Assembly: GCA_051745935.1 (NCBI GenBank)
Contig: JBNJEM010000054.1
Span: 1-21,424, forward strand
Length of the DNA stretch: 21,424 nt
Direction of reading: 5' to 3'
From: JBNJEM01 sp051745935
Lineage (GTDB): Bacteria; Planctomycetota; Planctomycetia; Pirellulales; Pirellulaceae
Part shown: one piece after another, positions 16,081 to 21,424 of the stretch
Layout of the letters: each line of letters opens with the position of its first letter
Numbering within the stretch: position 1 is the stretch's first letter
Position numbers and translations under genes: made by a program
Notes under the pieces: generated by a model
What the model saw: only the letters and a program-made list of their open reading frames with translations
Database searches by the model: none
Told to the model about the DNA's origin: nothing

Positions 16081-16186
16081 TGTAACACTTTAGCGGTCTG
16101 AAGTAGAATCCCAGCTTCGTGATCACAAATCGCTTCTAACGTACCCCGTTTAACCGCAAGGCCAAAGTCCGCTCGCCCGTGCGTTG
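16081..16186. repeat. ~105-bp direct repeat, copy B
   Basis: Same orientation as copy A, 473 bases downstream. It starts TGTAACACTTTAGCGGTCTG and ends CGCCCGTGCGTTG. The last shared bases lie about 115 bases before the glycosyltransferase start. Confidence 0.85.
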
Positions 16187-16302
16187 GGCCGGCAAGGATC
16201 ATGACGGCGGACGGCGGCCTGCGCGCTCCACGGCGCCGTTTTCCAACCCTCATTGCCTGGAAGAGCCTTACTTCAGTTCGCTAAAAAGTTACAACAGCAT
16301 TA

Positions 16303-18300
16303 ATGCGCATGTCAGCTCAACCCATTCCCAGCGGGACCTCGGAAACCCAATCACGCGGAAACCTGCTGCCGAATAATCCGGTTTTACACACTCTGCTCTT
16401 GATATCGCTGCTCATCGCGACATCATGCGTGATGTTAGCGTGGACTTGGCGGGCTTGGCCTGACGCGGTAATCGACTTTGGCCGAGAGGTATATGTTCCC
16501 TGGCGGTTATACGAAGGCGATAAGTTGTATAGCGACGTGGCATATTTCAACGGGCCATTGAGCCCTCACGTGAATCTGTTCGTTTTTCGAATTCTTGGAC
16601 CTCGCCTTGATAGCATCTTTATTGCCAACTTCCTTTTCCATGTGGCCATCGCCGCGCTCGTTTATGCCATAGTGCGTTTCATCACGAACGCGCGCTGTGG
16701 TCTATTCTGTCTGTTCGCGCTCGAATTGCTTTTTGCATATGCGCAATACCTACGAGTTGGAAACTACAATTTCATGGCGCCGTACGCGCATGAGCTGACG
16801 CACGGCCTTCTGCTTTCACTAGCCTCTTTGCTGTGCGCAAGGTACTGGATTACTACAAGGAAGTTGTATTGGGCGCTTGGTGGCGGCATTGGGATGGGCT
16901 TGGTATTCCTAACCAAACCAGAAATCTTTCTCGCCATCGCATTAGCGTGGATAATTACTCTGGTTATTGTAGGCCTGCAACGGAATGATTCATGGCAGAC
17001 TGCAATATCCGCCGGAATAGTGCTGCTCGGAAGCGCCGGCTGCGTCTTCATGGTCGCCGTTAGCTCGCTGCGCGGCTACATTCCATGGCGCCATGCGCTC
17101 TACCATGCATTAGGCGGTTGGGTGCATGTTTTCGATGGCGAATTAACGACACTACCATTCTATCAGGTCTGTACAGGCTTCGATTTTCCCGTTCGACGAT
17201 TGGTAACGATACTATTGTGGTTCATCCTCGAGCTGCTTCTGTTGCTACTCGCCTTGCGCAAAGCATTACCTGCCACACGCACCAAAAGCAGAAAGGTGTA
17301 TCTTTTCCTGTTATTGGCTGTAGGCGCATTGTTGCTGGTCCAACCACAGTCGATGCTCTTTGTCAACGCTTTTTCCGCGCTGCCTCTATGGTTGGTGGCG
17401 GGGATTATCATTGGCCTGCAAAAACTTTGGCGCGCTCAGTGTGAAGTTGAGCGGGATAGGCTTATCGTGGCGGTGGTGCTTGGGAGCTTTGCGCTGGGCT
17501 TGTTGGCCAAAATGCTGTTGCATACCAGGATATACCACTATGGGTTCGCCCTAGCCATGCCCGGGGTACTGACCGTCATGGTAATGTGCTGGCATCTAAT
17601 GCAGGAAGTGAGAAAACGAGGCGGGTCAGCAGTGCGGTTTACCACTTATTTGTTGGCGTTTTTCGCGTTGGTATCGTTATCCCATCTAGTCTTGATGAAC
17701 TGGCGTCTATCTCACAAACGGGAATACCTCCCTGTTGCCAATTCAGCGCCGATTCGCGTGACCAACGACAGGGCTAACGCATATGGGTGCATGCTGGCAC
17801 ACATCGAGGATGTGGTGGCTGAAAATGAAACTGTTGCGGTTTGGCCGGAAGGCTCGCTCCTGAACTTCCTGACCCGACGGCCCAACTCCACGCCGTATGC
17901 AGTGCTGATGCCGCCGGAGATATTGATGTTTGGCGAGAAAGTCATTTTGAACAGCTATCGCGAAAACTCGCCGGACTACGTATTGCTTATCCATCGTGAT
18001 ACGTCTGAGTACGGCGTCCCACGCTTCGGCGCGGATTACGCTGAAGATTTGTGGGCGTGGCTGTTTCAGGCTTACGTTCCCGTTCACGCGGTCGGTGAAA
18101 AACCGTTTACTTCCGATGAGTTTGGAATGCTCCTTCTGCAACGAAAATCTCGTGTTGATATTGTAAGGCGTGACTTGGAAGACTCCGGTCCTGTCGCGAT
18201 TCAGCGGTCAAGCTGCCTGTCGTCAAGCCTTGCAAAGCCAGAGGCGCTGCCTATTGGGGCACTCAATGCCAAGAAAGGGCATCTAAGCACCGACCAGTAA
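16303..18300 (+). CDS. GT-C type membrane glycosyltransferase (predicted)
   Basis: The protein has 665 aa with about 11 to 12 hydrophobic segments up to residue ~470 and a soluble C-terminal part. The first membrane segment (about 30-49) is followed by D58 in VIDFGREVYVPWRLYEG and then AYFNGPLSPHVN; an acidic residue in the first outer loop is the catalytic pattern of GT-C enzymes, which move sugars from polyprenyl-phosphate donors on the outer face of the membrane. The C-terminal ~190 residues include AVWPEGSLLNFLTRRPN and PDYVLLIHRDTSEYG, a pattern I associate with this group. Donor and acceptor are unknown. Start 16303 and ATG 16309 are both possible; neither has a clear ribosome site. The gene is visibly richer in A/T-ending codons than rimO or rsgA. 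Confidence 0.75.
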   Translation: MRMSAQPIPSGTSETQSRGNLLPNNPVLHTLLLISLLIATSCVMLAWTWRAWPDAVIDFGREVYVPWRLYEGDKLYSDVAYFNGPLSPHVNLFVFRILGPRLDSIFIANFLFHVAIAALVYAIVRFITNARCGLFCLFALELLFAYAQYLRVGNYNFMAPYAHELTHGLLLSLASLLCARYWITTRKLYWALGGGIGMGLVFLTKPEIFLAIALAWIITLVIVGLQRNDSWQTAISAGIVLLGSAGCVFMVAVSSLRGYIPWRHALYHALGGWVHVFDGELTTLPFYQVCTGFDFPVRRLVTILLWFILELLLLLLALRKALPATRTKSRKVYLFLLLAVGALLLVQPQSMLFVNAFSALPLWLVAGIIIGLQKLWRAQCEVERDRLIVAVVLGSFALGLLAKMLLHTRIYHYGFALAMPGVLTVMVMCWHLMQEVRKRGGSAVRFTTYLLAFFALVSLSHLVLMNWRLSHKREYLPVANSAPIRVTNDRANAYGCMLAHIEDVVAENETVAVWPEGSLLNFLTRRPNSTPYAVLMPPEILMFGEKVILNSYRENSPDYVLLIHRDTSEYGVPRFGADYAEDLWAWLFQAYVPVHAVGEKPFTSDEFGMLLLQRKSRVDIVRRDLEDSGPVAIQRSSCLSSSLAKPEALPIGALNAKKGHLSTDQ

Positions 18301-18419
18301 CGGGTTGCCGGGTTTCGCAAGAAAAACCGACGGTGTTCGTCGAACAGCTTTTTCCGTGCGGTTAGCGGGATCTTCGAAACCGAGTAGCTGGTTGCAATCA
18401 TGAAAACATACTTCGATCG

Positions 18420-18530
18420 ACCACCTTCGGGATTGGGGTCACCGTCCAAGTCAAAGGAACGACGGGTGAGACTGCCAATTTCGCCTTTGCGAAAACCCGT
18501 CCACGCGGCAACAATGACGTAGAGTTTAAA
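18420..18530 (-). pseudogene. Tyrosine recombinase/integrase relic
   Basis: On the minus strand the frame reads LYVIVAAWTGFRKGEIGSLT and then RRSFDLDGDPNPE. This matches the region around the first catalytic arginine of tyrosine recombinases (TG-x-R-x-x-E-L-x-x-L), with the R at 18489-18491, and the DLDGDP text is what I expect from planctomycete integrases. Upstream the same frame meets a stop (TGA), and the preceding Ser-Ala-Leu-Leu-type codons continue in another frame, suggesting a frameshift. Downstream the frame runs into the 3' end of the glycosyltransferase gene without the expected HxxR or catalytic Tyr. It is therefore a short decayed fragment. Confidence 0.65.
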
Positions 18531-18770
18531 GTATCAGCAGAGCGGAAAACTCGCGAAAACCCACCACAAAGGGACTGGCGCCCCGCCACTTTGAGGGCAG
18601 TTATGAAGAAGTCCTTGCGCCGGTTGGCCGGCTAGTACGCTGGCGTGGAAATCCGCCCGTTGTCTCGCTCGGTGCAGCTCGCAGTGGGAGACATCGTGAC
18701 AGATTATACCCCAGCATGGACTTCATCGATTCACCTTTTCGTGGTCACCGATGTTGGTGGCTGTCCGTTT

Positions 18771-18775
18771 GGGAG
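18771..18775 (+). promoter_or_regulatory. Ribosome binding site deciding the sulfatase-like gene start
   Basis: GGGAG lies eight bases before GTG 18784. The alternative ATG at 18751 has no purine-rich site before it. Confidence 0.5.
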
Positions 18776-18783
18776 TTAGCCAA

Positions 18784-20532
18784 GTGACGTCTGAACTTGC
18801 TCGGATTGAGGCAACCGACGATGATCAGCCTTCCTACGCGCACACGACATTGCCCTGCCTTGCGGCCTTGCTTCCCGTTTTGATCGTGGCGACCCGCTAT
18901 GCCCGCGAGGCGCCATGGCTGGAAGACATTCTCGTTACCGGTTTGGTTCTGGTAGGCGCCACGGCGATCGTGTGCGGTCTCCTGCACGTGTTGATCCGCA
19001 ATGCCAATGTGCGGCCACTCGTCGGACTGGCTCTGGTTACGTACCTCACGCTGTCCTTCTATTTGAAGTTGGCAATTCCGAGGTCGCTCCAGGACTACTA
19101 CTTGCTGATCTTCGGGGCCGCATTTATTTTGGCCATCGTCGGCGTATTTCGAATTCGCGAGTGTTCAAGCATACGTACGGCCACACGTTTTCTGATGTGG
19201 GTATGCCTGACCATAGGTGCCGTTCAATTGTCGCTCGCTGCGACCATGGTGCTTCCCGATCTATGGTCCAGTTACCGCACTTCCCCGGCCCACTTGATTC
19301 TGACACCGACGTCTTTGCCTGCTAAAGAGATTTACCCTTCTTGGCAGGCTGATTCTCTACCTGACATTTACTATGTTGTGTTGGACGCCTATACTCGAGG
19401 CGACGTACTGCGGGATACTTACTCCTTTGACAACCGTCCTTTTCTCACGAATCTAAGCGATCGTGGTTTTGTTGTCGCATCGCACAGCCGTTCAAATTAT
19501 CATTTAACGGATTTGTCTCTGGCGTCGTCACTCAACCTTGGCTACCTGAATAGCGAATCGCTTCAAGGATTTCGTACCCGTCTGCCATTGCGATCGTTGA
19601 TCAACGACTGCATGTTGGTGCGTGTCTTACGACAACACGGGTATACGACGACTGCCTTTGCGACGGGAAAATCGGTCACGGAGGGGAAATCATTCGACCA
19701 GTACGTGTCACCCACTCTGGCTCTTTCTGATTATCAGGATGTCTTCTTTCACACGACGGCCGTCCCTGACATCCTTGACATGATCGGTTCCAGGTCCGCG
19801 TTCTTCGAATCTTGTCATCGACGCCGCATCCTCAACACTTTTCGTGAAATCCCGGCGATCGATCAGAATGTCTCGTCACCTCGTTTCGTGTTCGCTCATG
19901 TGATGGCTCCGCACCCGCCGTTCGTCTTTGATAGCCGCGGTGAGGACGTCCAAGTGCACGGCAGTTATCTGCTCGACGACTCCGTCGCATTTCGTCAGCG
20001 CTGCGGAAATGACCGTTATATTGAAGCGTATCGGGAGCAACTGGCGTATGTTAATAGGCTCGTATTGGAGCTTGTCGACCGCATTTTAGCTCAGACGCGG
20101 CGGCCGGCCGTCATCGTTATCCATGGAGACCACGGTGCACGAGCCGGCGTGAACGTGGCGAGCATGGATCACAGCGATCTGAGAGAAGCGTTTGCCATCT
20201 TCCACGCGATCCACGTTCCCTCGGGAATGCAATTTCCCGTACACGAGGACATTACGCCCGTCAACACGTTTAGACTGGTCTTGAATGCCTGTCTTGGCAC
20301 GGACTTTGGTCTGCTGGGCGACAGGAGCTATTTTGAATATCCCATATACAGTTATCAGCTTCACGACGTGACGGAGCGTTCATCGGCGCGGAGCGAGGTG
20401 ATGGCGATTCCGTCGTCTTCTAATCAGGGTAATGGCCGATTTTCTTCGGATCCTTCGCGCCGCGTGGCGCGAACTGGACCACCCACGAAGCCGTTTGACC
20501 ATAACGGAGGTGCAGCATGCTGCCAGCCATAA
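18784..20532 (+). CDS. Membrane-anchored sulfatase/alkaline phosphatase superfamily protein
   Basis: The protein has 582 aa from GTG 18784 (593 from ATG 18751). Five hydrophobic segments fill the first ~170 residues, followed by an extracytoplasmic catalytic domain. This is the layout of LtaS- and EptA-like enzymes, which transfer phosphoglycerol or phosphoethanolamine to surface glycans or lipids. Motifs: D201 in PDIYYVVLDAYTRGD, T242 in NYHLTDLSLASSLN (candidate nucleophile), VMAPHPPFVFD, and metal-ligand motif HGDHG (447-451). True sulfatases would need a CxPxR site, which is absent, so phosphotransferase or phosphodiesterase activity is more likely. The last ~45 residues are Ser/Pro/Arg-rich and look unstructured. 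Its 3' end overlaps the next gene by 16 bases. Substrate unknown. Confidence 0.8.
   Translation: MTSELARIEATDDDQPSYAHTTLPCLAALLPVLIVATRYAREAPWLEDILVTGLVLVGATAIVCGLLHVLIRNANVRPLVGLALVTYLTLSFYLKLAIPRSLQDYYLLIFGAAFILAIVGVFRIRECSSIRTATRFLMWVCLTIGAVQLSLAATMVLPDLWSSYRTSPAHLILTPTSLPAKEIYPSWQADSLPDIYYVVLDAYTRGDVLRDTYSFDNRPFLTNLSDRGFVVASHSRSNYHLTDLSLASSLNLGYLNSESLQGFRTRLPLRSLINDCMLVRVLRQHGYTTTAFATGKSVTEGKSFDQYVSPTLALSDYQDVFFHTTAVPDILDMIGSRSAFFESCHRRRILNTFREIPAIDQNVSSPRFVFAHVMAPHPPFVFDSRGEDVQVHGSYLLDDSVAFRQRCGNDRYIEAYREQLAYVNRLVLELVDRILAQTRRPAVIVIHGDHGARAGVNVASMDHSDLREAFAIFHAIHVPSGMQFPVHEDITPVNTFRLVLNACLGTDFGLLGDRSYFEYPIYSYQLHDVTERSSARSEVMAIPSSSNQGNGRFSSDPSRRVARTGPPTKPFDHNGGAACCQP
20506..20511 (+). promoter_or_regulatory. 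Strong ribosome binding site of the small membrane protein
   Basis: GGAGGT lies five bases before ATG 20517, inside the end of the preceding coding sequence. It is the best Shine-Dalgarno match I saw in the window and supports the small gene being real. Confidence 0.75.
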
Positions 20533-20693
20533 TTCTCTCGTACATCGACCCCATGTCGGGGGCGGTTGTACTTCAGTTGATCCTTGCGGGACTCATCGCC
20601 ACCGTAGCCTTCTTCCGGCGGTCGATTGCCGGAATATTTCGCAAAGTATTTCGTATGAAAGGTGATTGTGATTCCAATGTCACCGGCAAATAG
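20517..20693 (+). CDS. 58-aa YIDP-type small membrane protein
   Basis: The protein has 58 aa: an N-terminal ILSYIDPMSGAVVLQ stretch, one hydrophobic segment (about 14-33, AVVLQLILAGLIATVAFF) and a basic C-terminal tail with FRRSIAGIFRKVFR. I recognise it as a family of short proteins with the pattern YIDPGTGS, a membrane segment and a basic tail, found next to sulfatase-like and methyltransferase genes in surface polysaccharide loci; its function is unknown. Here the G after DP is replaced by Met. It overlaps the upstream gene by 16 bases and the downstream one by 17, so translation is probably coupled. It could be a subunit or membrane anchor for one of its neighbours (inference). Confidence 0.8.
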   Translation: MLPAIILSYIDPMSGAVVLQLILAGLIATVAFFRRSIAGIFRKVFRMKGDCDSNVTGK

Positions 20694-21424
20694 CCAGTTG
20701 AAAGAACACGCTGTGTTGCCGGAACGTAACGCGGGCTCGTTTCGAGACCCCTCAGGGTTTGTATTCACACTTGCCGGACGTATATTCCGTGCTGTTGACG
20801 AGGACTGCTCTGCGACACTACACCAACTGTCCGCGGACGGAGTCCTGTGGCGACTGATGGAATCAAAGGCGTTGGTTGGCACATCGCGTGTCTCCGATCA
20901 GGACATTGTGGGGCTATGCAAGAGCCTCCACGGTGACAAATACAGTTACCTGGAACACGAACTCATCACGCCCGTCACGTATCCGTACGAATGGCCAATT
21001 TCGATGCTTGCGGATGCCGGAATTTGCACGCTTGATCTGCAAATAGAACTCGCAGGACACGGTTACGGCCTTAAGGACGCGACCGCCTTCAACGTGCAAT
21101 TTCACAAGGGTGGGCCCATATTCATTGACGTGTCATCCATTGAACGGCCGGAGCGGTTGGATCTGTGGTATGCGCTGGGGCAATTCCTGCGAATGTTTCT
21201 GTTTCCGCTATTGCTCTGTCGATACCGCGGATGGGACAATCGCTCCTATTTTCTGGGGAACCTTAACGGTCGATCGATCGACGAAGTGGCACGATCATTT
21301 TCTTGGCACGAACGACTGAAGCCTCGCATGCTCTTGGACCTGGCATTGCCGCTGTGGCTTCACCGCTGGTCAAGTTTTGAGCGCTTTGCTAATGAGTTTA
21401 ATCGCGGTCATCAGTTTGATGAAA
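20677..21424 (+). CDS. NoeA-like SAM-dependent methyltransferase, 5' part
   Basis: The first 249 codons are present and the gene runs off the window. ATG 20677 follows AAAGGTGA by about 11 bases and overlaps the small membrane protein gene. Residues about 19-50 (FRDPSGFVFTLAGRIFRAV), 105-125 (VTYPYEWPISMLADAG) and 135-165 (LKDATAFNVQFHKGGPIFID) match the N-terminal region of a class of methyltransferases often annotated as nodulation protein NoeA-like. This segment has an amino-acid pattern distantly like a kinase fold (FNVQF, FIDVSS), but that is only a resemblance. The SAM-binding domain would be in the missing C-terminal half, so methyltransferase activity is inferred from the family, not seen. 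Likely target: a sugar or glycan. Confidence 0.75.
   Translation, partial: MSPANSQLKEHAVLPERNAGSFRDPSGFVFTLAGRIFRAVDEDCSATLHQLSADGVLWRLMESKALVGTSRVSDQDIVGLCKSLHGDKYSYLEHELITPVTYPYEWPISMLADAGICTLDLQIELAGHGYGLKDATAFNVQFHKGGPIFIDVSSIERPERLDLWYALGQFLRMFLFPLLLCRYRGWDNRSYFLGNLNGRSIDEVARSFSWHERLKPRMLLDLALPLWLHRWSSFERFANEFNRGHQFDE

Larger units (their letters stand above)
15459..16302. other. Repeat-bearing gap before the glycosyltransferase gene
   Basis: No credible gene. The gap contains the ~105-bp direct repeat (15608-15712 and 16081-16186) and a diverged hairpin element (15726-15804). Minus-strand open frames at 15893-16126 and 15945-16253 overlap one repeat copy and each other and match nothing I recognise. 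The gap marks the change from housekeeping genes to accessory ones. Confidence 0.55.
18301..18783. other. Gap with recombinase relic
   Basis: No intact gene. It holds the minus-strand tyrosine recombinase fragment described separately. The rest, 18531-18783, shows nothing I recognise; I checked for a tRNA as a possible integration site and found none. Confidence 0.5.

Noticed and set aside
15893..16253. Two overlapping minus-strand open frames
   Set aside because: They overlap each other and one ~105-bp repeat copy, and I could not match either to a known family.
18600..18720. Possible tRNA as integration site
   Set aside because: No cloverleaf arms or T-loop consensus could be assembled.

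Overview
The window looks like a chromosomal piece of a planctomycete, probably of the Pirellula/Rhodopirellula kind. This is inferred from long gene-poor gaps full of short dispersed repeats, a secreted protein with a planctomycete cytochrome c-like C-x4-C-H site and a DPFDPAVFNRR-type C-terminus, and scattered hairpins built on CCACGGGACAAGCCCGTGG. No rRNA, tRNA or CRISPR array was found. No database search was possible, so family names rest on motifs read by eye.

Layout. 1-1409 has no convincing gene but holds three copies of an ~80-bp hairpin element. 1410-1838 (minus) is a small degenerate receiver protein, divergent from 2107-3258 (plus), a secreted planctomycete protein. 3823-6372 is a long-form RecQ helicase. 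6373-7824 is a gene-free gap with a 16-bp tandem array, a perfect-ended hairpin and a fourth copy of the hairpin element. 7825-12456 is a plus-strand housekeeping run: ftsH, rsgA, rimO. 12457-13793 is a second repeat cluster: a 103-bp repeat present twice, a 15-bp tandem array and nested inverted repeats. 13794-15458 carries pgsA and a CPBP membrane protease. 15459-16302 is a third repeat gap, with a ~105-bp direct repeat and a decayed hairpin copy. From 16303 on the window becomes accessory in character: a GT-C type membrane glycosyltransferase, a relic of a tyrosine recombinase on the minus strand, then an overlapping set of three genes: a membrane-anchored sulfatase-like phosphotransferase, a 58-aa YIDP-type membrane protein and a NoeA-like methyltransferase cut by the window end.

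How the genes fit together. FtsH (membrane protein quality control), RsgA (30S maturation) and RimO (S12 methylthiolation) form a translation and proteostasis cluster. PgsA makes the phosphatidylglycerol phosphate precursor of anionic lipids. The right-hand genes look like part of a cell-surface glycan assembly or decoration locus, and the recombinase relic suggests it was acquired or rearranged.

The most interesting items are the overlapping sulfatase-like/small membrane protein/methyltransferase module and the dispersed hairpin element, one partial copy of which supplies the last codons of the receiver gene. I found no clearly new multi-gene system beyond these.
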